Below, in pieces: positions 9,892-20,529 of a DNA stretch of 64,000 nt. The notes below the pieces were generated by a model. It saw only the letters and a list, made by a program, of their open reading frames with translations, was not told the origin of the DNA and made no database searches. Position 1 is the first letter of the stretch. The number at the start of each line of letters is the position of its first letter. The position numbers and the translations under genes were made by a program. The stretch is from Limanda limanda (taxonomy: Eukaryota; Chordata; Actinopteri; Pleuronectiformes; Pleuronectidae): positions 25,051,748 to 25,115,747 of the forward strand of contig NC_083651.1 in NCBI RefSeq assembly GCF_963576545.1, written 5' to 3'.

Positions 9892-11592
9892 CTAACTATA
9901 AGCTTTATCAAAAAGGAAGGTTTTGAGTCTACTTTTAAACGAACAGGGCGTGTCTGCTTCCCTAACTGAAAGTGAGAGATTATTCCACAGGAGTGGGGCT
10001 TGATGGCTAAAAGCTCTGGCTCCTACTCTACTTTTAGAGACTTTAGGGACAACAAGTAAACCTGAGTTCTGGGATCGGAGTGCTCTAGTAGGTTGATATG
10101 GAACTAACATCTCTTTAAGGTAAAGAGTTGCCATATCATTAAGGGCCTTGAAGGTGAGGAGGAGAATTTTAAATTCTATTCTAGATTTAACAGGAAGCCA
10201 GTGTAGTGATGCTAATACTGGAGAAATGTGCTCTCTTTTCTTAGTTCTCGTCAGGACACGTGCTGCGGCATTTTGGACCAGCTGCAGAGTCTTTAACGAC
10301 TTGCTGCTGGAGCCTGATAATAGTGAATTACAGTAGTCCAGTCTCGATGTAACAAAGGCTTGGACTAGTTTTTCTGCATCTTTTTGCGAAAGGACATGTC
10401 TGATTTTTGAGATATTACGCAAGTGGAAAAACGCGGTCCTAGAAATTACTTTTAAGTGACTATTAAAGGACAAATCAGGATCGAAGATCACTCCCAAGTT
10501 CCTGACTGTGTCATTGGAAGCAAGGGCAATGTCATCTAGCGCAGCTATATCATTAGATAATGTATCTCTGAGGTGTTTAGGGCCGAGTATTATAACCTCT
10601 GTTTTATCTGAGTTAAATAAGAGAAAATTGCGGGTCATCCAGGTTTTTATGTCCTTGAGACATGCTCGAAGTTTAGTTAATTGATTACTTTGATCAGGTT
10701 TTATTGACAAATATAACTGGGTGTCATCCGCATAGCAGTGGAAATTTACCGAGTGTGTCCTGATAATGTTTCCTAGTGGAAGCATATATAATGAGAATAA
10801 AATTGGGCCGAGCACAGACCCCTGTGGGACACCATGGTTAACTTTGGTGCGCACCGATGACTCATCATTGATTTGAACGAATTGGGAGCGATCAGCAAAA
10901 TAAGATTTAAACCAGTTTAAGGCCGTTCCTTTAATGTTAATTAACTGTTTTAGTCTCTCTAATAAAATTTGATGGTCAATTGTGTCGAATGCTGTACTGA
11001 GATCTAACAGAACGAGGACAGACACAAGTCCCTGATCTGAAGCTATTAGAAGGTCATTAGTGACTTTTGCCAGGGCTGTCTCTGTGCTGTGATTGGTTCT
11101 AAACCCCGACTGAAAGTCTTCATATATATTATTTTCCTGGAGAAACTCACACAGCTGATTGGCTACAACTTTTTCTAAGATTTTAGATAGGAAGGGGAGA
11201 TTAGATATTGGCCTGTAATTTGCTAAAACCTCTCGGTCTAGGGTGGGTTTTTTGAGTAGGGGTTTGATTACAGCTATTTTAAAAGACTGTGGTACATAAC
11301 CTGATGATAATGACAGATTGATTGTGTTAAGTAACGAATTATCTATTAGGGGCAGAATTTCTTTAAGTAATTTAGTTGGAATCGGATCTAAAATACAGGT
11401 TGTTGGTTTAGAACCTGAGACTATTTTGGTAAACTGATCACGGGTGATCAGAGCGAAGCTGTCTAAGTAATGGGAAGGATTCTCAGCCGTTTCTGAGATC
11501 TCTATTGTTGGGAGGGTATTAGTGCCAATTGAGGGCAGGAGATGATTGACTTTATTTCTAATAGTTAGAATTTTATCATTAAAAAAGGTCAA
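9892..11592 (-). CDS. LINE reverse transcriptase, N-terminally truncated
   Basis: An open frame of 566 codons with no ATG at its beginning (the first usable codon is TTG), entered after an in-frame stop. Seen: the YRPISNLPFLSK block (~126-137), RT motif A with LLDLSTAFDTIDH (~195-207), motif B GVPQGSVLGP (254-263) and catalytic YADD (287-290), followed by the C-terminal block ending in FLFDKAYS typical of fish L2-like elements. A complete ORF2 of this group also has an N-terminal APE-type endonuclease, which is missing here. The remaining RT frame is uninterrupted, so decay has been limited since insertion. The copy is not autonomous. Confidence 0.85.
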   Translation of the reverse strand: MTFFNDKILTIRNKVNHLLPSIGTNTLPTIEISETAENPSHYLDSFALITRDQFTKIVSGSKPTTCILDPIPTKLLKEILPLIDNSLLNTINLSLSSGYVPQSFKIAVIKPLLKKPTLDREVLANYRPISNLPFLSKILEKVVANQLCEFLQENNIYEDFQSGFRTNHSTETALAKVTNDLLIASDQGLVSVLVLLDLSTAFDTIDHQILLERLKQLINIKGTALNWFKSYFADRSQFVQINDESSVRTKVNHGVPQGSVLGPILFSLYMLPLGNIIRTHSVNFHCYADDTQLYLSIKPDQSNQLTKLRACLKDIKTWMTRNFLLFNSDKTEVIILGPKHLRDTLSNDIAALDDIALASNDTVRNLGVIFDPDLSFNSHLKVISRTAFFHLRNISKIRHVLSQKDAEKLVQAFVTSRLDYCNSLLSGSSSKSLKTLQLVQNAAARVLTRTKKREHISPVLASLHWLPVKSRIEFKILLLTFKALNDMATLYLKEMLVPYQPTRALRSQNSGLLVVPKVSKSRVGARAFSHQAPLLWNNLSLSVREADTPCSFKSRLKTFLFDKAYS

Positions 11593-11695
11593 AGATATTG
11601 CTATTTAGGGATCGAGGAATAATAATAATAAAGATAGCCTGAGCGTAGCATTTATTTCAATACTATATTATGTTGACTATCTAATCATTTTGACT

Positions 11696-11737
11696 GATTT
11701 GTATGTGTTGATTGAACTTGGGTTTGTAAATCATCAG
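11696..11737 (+). repeat. 42-bp direct repeat, right of LINE
   Basis: Partner of 8979-9020, located just upstream of the LINE's 5' truncation. The core pair has a single mismatch, while the flanking similarity is only about two thirds identical by eye. Confidence 0.85.
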
Positions 11738-11915
11738 ATGGGGGAAAAAAGGAGAGGAAAAAAAGCGGGAGCGACACAGAAAGATCTATTTGCTGTGAGT
11801 TTTTAGTTAGAATGTCTTCCTTAAACCAAGGCAAGGTTTAAGCATGGGAATAATCATTTAAACACTGCAGCTAGGTTACACATCGAATTCCATTCAAAAT
11901 ATACACATTTTGCAG

Positions 11916-12027
11916 CAAACAAGAAAGGACTACTTCCACCAGCGGAACGAGACTATTTCAGCCTGTTCACGGCCTGTTAACGGAGGCGGAGCAATACAAC
12001 ACTTTACTCTGCATGGAGCTGTGCAAG
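11916..12027 (+). other. Candidate upstream exon of the SAMD3-like locus
   Basis: A 112-bp stretch between an acceptor-like ATTTTGCAG (ends 11915) and a strong donor, CAAG followed by GTGAGTT at 12028. It is open in the frame that reads QQTRKDYFHQRN at its start. Its order and strand fit an exon of the gene whose later exons begin at 13035, but I do not recognise the peptide and it could equally be a 5' UTR exon or chance. Confidence 0.3.
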
Positions 12028-12290
12028 GTGAGTTCATCTATATTTTAATTGAGTTAATCTCTATATTTTTTTTTATTAATCCTAGGTGCAGTAACGTAAA
12101 CACAGTAAGTATGTAGGTTGTGCTTTTTAATAGCCTGGAAAAGCCCCCCCCCCTCTATGGTGGACAAATTTAAACGGGCCCCTTTTGTTAACTAACTGGT
12201 GTAGTGTTTGATATGACCGTAATATTCGGTGTGTCTTTCAAGTGCCGCTGAGTTTTTCTGCTGGAGTTCCCCTCCACCCTTCAAGCCGAA

Positions 12291-12507
12291 CAGGAGTTAG
12301 CTAGTTAGCTACTAGCTAGCCACTTTCAGTCCAAGCCTTGGACTAGTTAGCTACTAGCTAGCCACTTTCAGTCCAAGCCTTGGACTAGTTAGCTAGTAGC
12401 TAGCCACTTTCAGTCCAAGCCTTGGACTAGTTAGCTACTAGCTAGCCACTTTCAGTCTGACAGTCAGACTGAAAGTGGCTAGCTAGCAGCTAACTAGCTA
12501 ACTCCTG
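12291..12507. repeat. 42-bp tandem repeat with 41-bp inverted ends
   Basis: About 3.7 copies of a 42-bp unit start at 12301, 12343, 12385 and 12427 (unit begins CTAGTTAGCTACTAGC). The outer left arm 12291-12331 and right arm 12467-12507 are reverse complements at 40 of 41 positions. The last unit and the right arm also pair directly through AGTCTGAC-A-GTCAGACT. The array can therefore fold as a hairpin with any of the four units as 5' arm. It lies in what would be an intron of the SAMD3-like locus. Confidence 0.9.
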
Positions 12508-12537
12508 TCTTGTCAGGGTAACTCTGGCATTACTCTG

Positions 12538-12600
12538 GAGGTTCAAGTTCAAACAACTTTATTTATCCCAAATAGTGTGCTGCGTGTTTGCACTCAGAGC
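12538..12600 (-). repeat. Short LINE-tail-like fragment
   Basis: The sequence GTTCAAACAACTTTATTTATCCC resembles the 3' tail of fish LINEs in reverse orientation. It is too short for a family call. Confidence 0.3.
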
Positions 12601-13034
12601 CGATATCAGAGCAAAGGCGGACTTGGTCATGTTAAAATAATATGTTAATGTAAGACAGGAGTAACAAAGTTTATCCAGAGACGGTACAAAGAATTGTTAA
12701 AACTCCTGTTAAACAGGCAACAGAGCCCGCTCCCTCCAGTCAACTCCAGTATGTTTTGCACAGACATGCGGAGCGAATTAACTGAAGACGATCGTCAAAT
12801 AAAAATAAATGTAAAGTTTTTTTCTGTGAGAGACAGGTAATTCTGTGCCAACTGAGTACAGCATAGAAATCCTATAATTTGTTATTCGAGCACTGATGTA
12901 GTCATAAAGCATGTTCTCTTTGTTGCAATAATATATATATTTCTTTGTGTTTTTATTCCTACAGCTCTATACTGCTCTTATTTTTCCCTCACTCATGCCC
13001 TTTTCTCTGTTTTTTTGTTGTCTATCTGCTTCAG

Positions 13035-14177
13035 TTAATCACAGAGTTCCGCAGACTTGTTGCCAAAGACCTGCTGGAGTCCTTTCTGGGTGGACTCGAT
13101 GAGTTGGTGCCCAGTCTTCTACAACTGTACAAAGCAGCTGCTGCATCGGGCAGGAGGTTGGCCCTGAGCAGCATTCTGAATTGTCTTCAAAAAGAGGTAT
13201 GTACTGTGTAGATAAATATTTCCTATCAAAGAGTACTAAGATACTAAGAGGTTAGGATTCTATCTTGTGTATTGCATTCACCTACTATTACCTGTTTTTT
13301 TTTAGGACACAAACCAAAACCAAAGAACAGCTGCCCTACTTGGTCTCCCACACTACCTTTCAGATGATTCCTCCAACATCATCAGGATGTGTGATGTAAG
13401 ACAAGCTATATTCACACATTTTATAGTACACTCTTTAGATTTAGTTTTAAATGTGGCTAAGGCAACATTTGTCTTGTTCATAAGAGGTTTTACCATACCC
13501 AAAGCAAGCGTAATTTTCCTCACAATGTTCTTTCATTTCAAATCCAATGTATATAACATTTAATTTTTAAAACACAAACTATAACACTGTCAGGCGGTAT
13601 AACATTGTTGAAAATACATAATTGGATCCTACCGGTATTACGGTATCAGCCAGGACATTTTATTACATTATTGGTCAAGTTCTGACATTATTGGGTTTTA
13701 TTACATTTGCAGGAGTTATTTTATTTATCATTGGTTGATATCACAGCCTTTCAGTCCCATTATTTACTCACTCACTAGACAGTTATAGCCTTTATTTATT
13801 AGAATGGCCATGATATTTTAAACTTGGACATGTAAGTTAAGATGTGTATGTCTTCAGGCTCATGGGGAAACCCTTGATGTGATAATGGCAGGAATGGAAG
13901 TTGGACTACTGATGGGCATGAAGGTCCTCTACAGGATGCATTTCCTTTGGATGTGGCTGTGGTAGCAAAGGAGAAGATCATCCTACATGACATCAGAGAT
14001 GTGCCCACTGCCTTTGCTATGCTACTTGGAGCCATCTACTGCCTTAATCTTGAGTACCCGCGAAATATGAGGTACAAGTTTGAGTTCCTTCAGAAGGTCA
14101 TCATGAGCATTAAACCAGACCAATGCTCAGCAAGAGTCCATGGACTTAGAAATAAACTGCTTAGATATCGCCTGTGA
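13035..14177 (+). pseudogene. SAMD3-like gene, 3' exons, frameshifted
   Basis: Three exons with good splice sites are visible. Exon A is 13035-13196 (54 codons, after TGCTTCAG, before GTATGT). Exon B is 13306-13395 (30 codons, after a T-tract and AG, before GTAAGA). Exon C is 13858-14177 (stop TGA at 14175). Both introns are phase 0. The peptide (LQLYKAAAASGRR, then RTAALLGLPHYLSDD, then HGETLDVIMAGMEVGLL, then AFAMLLGAIYCLNLEYP) follows the order of the C-terminal part of the multicopy teleost proteins annotated as 'sterile alpha motif domain-containing protein 3-like', as I remember them. The function of that family is unknown to me. In exon C the frame shifts at 13915-13920: reading resumes as EGPLQDAFPLDV only after an apparent loss of one base. 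Either this copy is a pseudogene or the assembly has an error there. Upstream exons carrying the SAM and ubiquitin-like parts are not visible. Confidence 0.65.
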
Positions 14178-14230
14178 ACAAAAAGATGTGAAAAGTGTGT
14201 TCAATTAACACATGTGTTTTGGATGTTCAG

Positions 14231-14511
14231 TGTTCAGCATTTTTTCTTCATATTGAGGTTTTAATGAACCTGTTGTCTCAGATTGTGTCATTGTATAACA
14301 TGTCTCATATTTGCCTTATTGTACTCTCTCTCTCCGTCTCTCTGTCTCTCTCTGTCTGTGTCTCTGTCTCTCTCTCTGCCCCCCCCACCTACACACACAC
14401 ACACACACACTTGTCTAAGTTTGAAACTGGTAAACAGCTAGTTGGTAGTGTTCAGCATTTTTCACCATATTGAGGTTTTAATGAACCTGTTATCTCAGAT
14501 TGTGTCATTGT
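14231..14511 (+). repeat. Tandem duplication in 3' UTR with CT/CA tract
   Basis: The ~63-bp stretch 14231-14294 is repeated at 14449-14511 with few differences (shared core TATTGAGGTTTTAATGAACC). Between the copies lies a pyrimidine tract with CTCTGT repeats and a CA run (about 14325-14410). Confidence 0.8.
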
Positions 14512-14593
14512 CTGACTTTGACACTGTGGTTAACTGCTAGTTGGATGGCATGTTATCTGTTTGAGAACCCAATGTATGAGCTTATATATATAT

Positions 14594-14599
14594 AATAAA
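14594..14599 (+). terminator. Polyadenylation signal AATAAA
   Basis: AATAAA follows 417 bases after the stop codon of the SAMD3-like exon C and is followed by GTTGTATTTTT, a GT/T-rich stretch. It fits the end of that gene's last exon. Confidence 0.5.
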
Positions 14600-14639
14600 T
14601 GTTGTATTTTTGGACAAATGGAAGAATTCTGTGTGTTCT

Positions 14640-15020
14640 ATCATGTACCATAAAAGTTATAACAAATTTAAAATTTAAATCCTCTTAACTTGAAATGGGA
14701 AGTTGTATAAACATAGTAAGTTATTTTAACTCAAAACTGTAAGTTACAATAATGCAGAAATGTGTGTTTGTTCAACTAGCTAAGGAAAGTTCTTTTAACT
14801 CAAAGTATTAAGTTGAGACAGCAAGTGATAAAACGTTAAATCAACTTTGACAACTTATAAAACAAAGTTGAGTCAACTACAACAATGTTGTACAATCAAC
14901 TTTTTAAACTTTAATTTCTGGGTTGAAACAACAATAAACCTCAAGTTGAGTTAACACGTGTTTTTAAGGCAGCAGGTGAACTTTCATTTGCAAGTTTAAC
15001 TGACTTGAAATGTTTTGCAG
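14640..15020. repeat. Degenerate TE remnant with AAGTTGA/TCAACTT motifs
   Basis: The stretch has many scattered copies of TTAACTCAA, AAGTTGAG and ATCAACTT in both orientations and ends in TTTTGCAGTGTA. From memory this ending is common in a family of teleost non-autonomous DNA elements whose other end starts TACACTGCAAAA. The opposite end is not visible, so the copy is truncated or the interpretation is wrong. Confidence 0.4.
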
Positions 15021-17660
15021 TGTAGTAGTAAGGTGAGTTGTGACCGTAAACCCTGGTCCCGTGTCAAAGGCAGCGTGCAGTGGACCAGAGTATGATGATG
15101 GATGTCTGGTCCGCAAAGATGGTGTCTTCTGTGGGTGTTAAATCAGATGTCTGCTTTGTATTCTAGATTCATCAAACTTGTATCCTGGAGGGCTCCATGA
15201 CACCAATGTCACAATTTGGGCTTATCAGCATATTTCAGCCTCATTTCATACTTTTCACTACCTTTTCTTGATTTCTTTACCCAGTATAAATCATCTTCCC
15301 CTGCACATTGGAAGAAGTTGAACAGGCTCTGTCCCCCACAAGCTTTGAGGGTAGAGGGCTGAACTGTTATGTGTGATATTGCTGGAAGGATCTTTCATTT
15401 TTCTGAACAGAAAAACACGTTTGTCACTTTTCTCTTTATATCTTATTCTCACTGGAAATGACAGAACTGTCCAGGGGACTGAAATTAAAACAGAGCCTCA
15501 CTGAAAATAAATGACAGACATTTGCCATAATTTCTGTAACACAACAGTGCTGTCAGAATAATGATTATCTTAATTCTTGTATGGATGGAAAAGGATGCAA
15601 AAACAAAGTAATTTTAATAAAGGGTGGAACAGTTTTTGTTTTTAAAGTTATCAATAAACGGTAAATTAATTATGACAAAAGGATTTCTAAAATATTTTGT
15701 ATCTATAATTTAGTTTAAATATTTGTAGACTAAGCCATAATTAGTTTTTTTTTTGCAATGCAATGTATTTGTTGATATATTTAACAGGGACAGTGCACAT
15801 TAATAAACTAAAACAAATAGGTTGATTAATTCAAGGATTAATTAACAAAAATCAATAAACTCGTAAATGGCTCAGAGGCTGTTTTTCATCTGCACTTCTT
15901 GGACAGATGTTACAAAGTCATCCCTAAAAAGTAAAAGTATAATCATCAACATTAATCACTGAACAATATGTACCTCAATGACTCAGAATGCCATCTTACC
16001 AATAAAGGTCTGACTACCGTCTTCTGTGTTGTGGTCAAAGCAGCATTTTGGTGTTGCATTGCCAGGGAAAAAAAAAAAAAAAAAGACAGTTATAACTATA
16101 TATTTCTATTCCTGAAACAAAAAAATGTCATATTTGAATGCACCTGAGGCTGATAGAGTGATGCTTCAAAAGTTTTGGAAGGTGTGGGAGCAGTTTAGGG
16201 AGGCTATGGAGACAGTATTTGGGTCAGTCTCAAGAAGTTCCGGCAAACCGTTTGATGCACTAGGAAGGGAAAAGCTCCCCAGAATGTTTATTTAGAGAGG
16301 AGAGATGCGGACCGACTGGGAATATTATTGGTTAGTTGGTGGAATCCACTGTCACAGCCTCACTCATAACTCTTGCAGAGGTCACAGAGCTTTAGTCAAG
16401 AAGCTCATTGGTGGCAAGGCGCCTGGTATGGATAACCCTAAGCCAAGAGGCTACAGTGGGAACAAGGGCAGGTTGCAGCTCAGTGTGAAGCGGCCAGGAT
16501 GAGTCTTCTCCTCCATGTCTGAGGCCGTGGTTCCCCACTGCAAAGGACAGAAAGGGCTTGTTTACAGGTAAGAGGTGATGGAGCGCAAGATTGACAGTGC
16601 GCCATCAGCAGGATTTCACTCAATTCAATTGAATTTGTACAGAAATCACAGCAGTACATTATTTCAAGACATTTAACATAGGATTTGTTTTTTTCACACC
16701 TTAAACTCAAAATAAGAAGATCATCAGTTCTGATATATTCACTCCAGCCTTGGGCCATCCCTGTCACATTCTATTCTATTCTGAATATTAACTCTAGCTC
16801 TAAACTTGCATGTTTTATACACTGCACTGCTTCCTTAAGACTGACTGACTGAATAATTGTGTTTATAAGTAGCTACACAGTTGTCCCTAGTAAAGTGCAG
16901 AAAGTGTATGGTCGAGGTAACGGGAAGAAATGATGGGTTGGCAGTGACATATCCCTGAATTTACAAGGTTGTGGTTGGGAATTATATTTCTACATACTAG
17001 TAATTTGTGGTCTTTCTTAATATTAATTATTTTTGTGAAGTGGAAATTGAGGGATGTGACTCAACCAGTAATGAAAAAACAGCTATAGATGCTGAAATGA
17101 GAACAGCTGGACATCTATGCAGAGTGAGGTTTTGATTCCACAATCAGGAGTCAACCAATAGCTGTTTTTTGGGCCGTGCTGCTCTTCTTGTTAATATTAA
17201 TGCTGCATTTATGATTTATTGTGTGAATTGATGTAATGTGACTGTAGGTAACAGTAGGTGAAACATTTCCCAATTACAGGTCACGTAAAATGATCAGACC
17301 ATAGAAACTACAGTGATGTAATAGCACAAATTTAGATTCATTATATATTTGAACCAAATAAAAATAAACTACATTTTATACGCCTACCTGATATTTCAAT
17401 CATGATAATCTAAAAGAGCATTTTCATTTGCAGTGGTGTAGTCGTAATAGTGAGATTCAGGAGAAATCCCATAGATTACTGTGCTTAAACTCATCTGTAG
17501 ATGTGGGCTTTAAGCTCACTTTGCAGTGATGGATTTAGAGAGCTTAGTTTGATAGAGTTGAGTACTGGTTGTCTTCTTATACAAACCATTGATTTTGTTT
17601 GGATGATATGATTGCGATAGTATTTCAAGAGTGCCACCTCCACAACTGCATCCATCTATA
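15020..17660. other. Non-coding stretch with small repeat scraps
   Basis: No exon or long frame is supported. It contains a possible LINE-tail scrap (about 15748-15810, with AACAGGGACAGTGCACATTAAT), an A17 run (16068-16084) and another tail-like scrap (16618-16690, TTCAATTCAATTGAATTTG). Confidence 0.5.
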
Positions 17661-17668
17661 GACTGTAA

Positions 17669-18156
17669 AGGCTCCAGTATGCTTCTACGTATCCGTTTCT
17701 CGGAGAGGGCTGCACGGAGGGACAGCCCTCCGTGCAGAGTCTTTTTGATTTTTACTTCTCCGACCACTGTACGTCGAAAAAAATTCACCGCCAAACCCAT
17801 AGGTGGCGCAACGGAAGACGAGCTCAGAGAAGCCTACCCCATTTGGGAAGAAGAAGTCCACGTGTGTCTGTTTACCTCTGTTAGCTTGCCTCCCACACAC
17901 TGAACCATGGCAACTAACAGAACTAAATAAAGTGACACCCAGCGGGTCAAAATGCTGACGTCGTAGGGAAATGATGTCGTTCGCGGACCAATCACAGCCA
18001 AGGTCTGTCCGTGGGCTCTCCGACATAAACACGGACAGTTAGAAAAATCAGAGGTGTACGAAAAGCTCTCCGAGGCGCTTGGAGAGGGCGTTCCACGACG
18101 GATAGGCCGGTGTTTTCTGTCCGTAATAGAAAAGACGTAGAAGCATAAATTGGCCT
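17669..18156. mobile_element. PIF/Harbinger-type MITE (488 bp)
   Basis: Inverted ends: AGGCTCCAGTATGCTTCTACGT at the left and, read inward from the right, AGGCCAATTTATGCTTCTACGT. Both are followed outside by TAA (17666-17668 and 18157-18159), the 3-bp target duplication usual for PIF/Harbinger. The interior is GC-rich and has no transposase. A perfect 12-bp palindrome with a 4-bp loop lies at 17710-17737. Two interior blocks (17783-17813 and 17981-18000) are shared with the element at 43618-44536. Confidence 0.8.
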
Positions 18157-18159
18157 TAA

Positions 18160-20175
18160 ATCATCATCTCCCATATAGAGATTATTTGTTTTTATTTAAT
18201 TTTTGTATCATCACACTCCACTCCTTGCTGTGCTTGGTGTTGTCTTCTGCCAATAAACATACGTATACAGCTCAGTCCCACTCCACTGCACTTGCAGACA
18301 CAGTTAACCTCTGCTTTAGTCTAGTTTTTCCATTATATCGATAAGATCATTACCTCAATTAATCGAGCTGTGTAGAGCCACAACTTTAAAGAAGACTTTA
18401 TCCAATGATCTAAAAGAATAGCTCCGAACCTTTGTTTGAGTCCTTAATAAAAACAATGTGTAGAGGCCTGGTGATGTAAGATAATTGACTTATCCATATA
18501 CCTTACCTATTTCAAATTAGAAAGTGAATGACATTAAAAGTATTCTCACACGTCCAGCTTTTGGTCATGTTCTTCTCAAGATAAGTGGTTGTGACTAAAT
18601 TGTTAAATCTGTTTAATATATATAAATAAACTTGAACCACTTGGCCAGCCCATATGTCTTGACAAATGATATCCCATTCTGAATAACACATTGAGATGGT
18701 GTTGTCATGATGGGATGTGACCCATAACTTGAATTTAAGGCTTGGAATAAAGCAATGTAACAACTGACCAAAACAAAGTAAAATGTAAAGACATGCAATC
18801 ACAATATTGCTTAGCATAACATGGATGTCAAAGGTATTTGATTTTATTCATTTGGCTCACACAATAATAATTGTTTTCATCTCTTATGGTGTGGGGTTGA
18901 AGCAGGATTAGGTCATCCAAGGAATAAGAGGCAGTGATCTCCACTCAATCCCAGGTGGATAATGATGTGTTGTGGGGGTCTAAAAAGGAATCCAGCAATT
19001 CAACAGAAAGCTTGGAGCTGAATTCAGAATTGCTGGGCAGCCTGAGGGTCATTAACACTCGCTGGTACTACCCTAGACAAAAAAGAATTGGCTAGAGGCA
19101 GTGGGAGAGAGGATCTTTCAAGAAAGAGAAATGAAAATGACAAGGCATAAAATAAAAGTTCCAGGTCACCAGAAAACAGCATTTGGCTTCCCACTGTGAT
19201 GTCTTTTCCAGTTAAAACGAAAAATGGTCTGTAATGTGGGTTGATGCAGTTACAGTGTGGACTTGCTGACCCGGGAGTTATGACATTCTAAATTAAACTG
19301 TGAGCCGTGACATATTTTGACAAATATCAAGTGTGTAAGTGAAAACCTCCACAAATTATCTTTTGTTTCATCTTACAACACATTCCTACCACTGGGAGGT
19401 AATGTGTTAATCGATTTTGATAACCCAGTGGATATGGAAACATATCTTCATCTCTGGTAATGTTAGAGTAAGGCCTTGAACAAAACAGCAATTACAATTT
19501 ACAAGTGGAAATCCCTGATACACATTTATTCCCATTTCCAAAACAATTGTTACCTGGCCTCAGGCTTTTCTGTCCACTGATCTTAATAAAGACATGCAAT
19601 CCAAGTAATGAATTTCCCTTACAAATCTAATAAATCCCAGATATTGCAACATGAGCATGGTGTCTTATGAAATGGAGACAGGGTTTTTTAAGGTGAGCAT
19701 TAGTAACTTGACCGCTGTAAAGTTTGCATTCAATGTCACATGGCCCCTGCTCCTATTCCCCAGAGTTACCCTACAACCATTGACACACCTATGCCCCTAA
19801 AGGTCTAAAAGAACTCAACTCCAGAACTCCTCGATCTTAACAACTTTTCAGACAGTGGATGGTCTCACTTTCAACAAATACCTGAATACACGGGTGGTGT
19901 AACAGCTCGTGTTTCAGTCCCATGGGCAACTGCAACGCATTTTCATCTCTTCTAAGGTAGTGTTGTGAAGTGGAGGGGAATTATTTTCTCTTTTTCTGTA
20001 GTCCCATTTCATGTTTCTGTTTAAACTATATCCTCACTATTACTTGTTTCTAGCCTGTAGAAACACGAGTCTCCCAGATAATGTTACGATCCACAAGGTT
20101 TGTTATGACCACCGCATTTAATTCTATCCACCTTGTTTCAGAGAAATCATGTTTTGTCTGTCAATTTGACAAATG
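18160..20175. other. No recognisable feature
   Basis: AT-rich sequence with short chance frames only. No exon, repeat structure or RNA gene that I can support. Confidence 0.5.
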
Positions 20176-20179
20176 GGAT

Positions 20180-20522
20180 TTAAAGGGATAGTTCATGCAG
20201 AAACGAAAATGGACTCATTATTTATTTACTCACCACTATGCCGATGGAAGGAGTGGGTGTTTGAGTCCACAAAACACTTATGGAGTTTCAGGGGTAAACA
20301 GTATAGTGTCATATCTTCAGACGTACTAAAACAACAGAAATAACACAACATGCCCCCATACTGCTCTTGGACACTTGGATGACACCACAGGAGCAGTATG
20401 GAGGTATGCTATGTTATTTCTGTTGTTTTATTCGACAGAGCCAATACTATTGAAGTCAATTGTTAGTTCTTCTCAGACAAAGTTTAATCACTGAGACTCC
20501 AGGAGTGTTTTGTGGACTCAAA
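20180..20522. mobile_element. Fold-back (hairpin) element
   Basis: The outer arms 20260-20291 and 20491-20522 are reverse complements at 29 of 32 positions. Inner arms around 20321-20366 and 20390-20435 also pair, sharing AAAACAACAGAAATAACA and CCATACTGCTC with their complements. The left flank (20180-20260, GGGATAGTTCA...) belongs to the same dispersed family, because 20195-20300 matches 49185-49295. No coding sequence. The class is uncertain. Confidence 0.75.
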
Positions 20523-20529
20523 AAAAAAG

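Larger units (their letters stand above)
9077..11660 (-). mobile_element. 5'-truncated L2/Maui-like LINE
   Basis: A non-LTR retrotransposon copy on the minus strand. Its 3' end is a (TTGA)n tail (ATCA repeats at 9077-9096 on the plus strand), preceded on the element strand by an ~800-bp 3' UTR and an RT frame (9892-11592). No endonuclease domain is present: the RT frame has an in-frame stop just upstream, so the copy is truncated or decayed at its 5' end, near 11650. The same 3' UTR recurs at 46587-46800. The RT sequence resembles the L2 (Maui) branch of the CR1 group common in teleosts; Rex1-type assignment is the main alternative. Confidence 0.85.
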
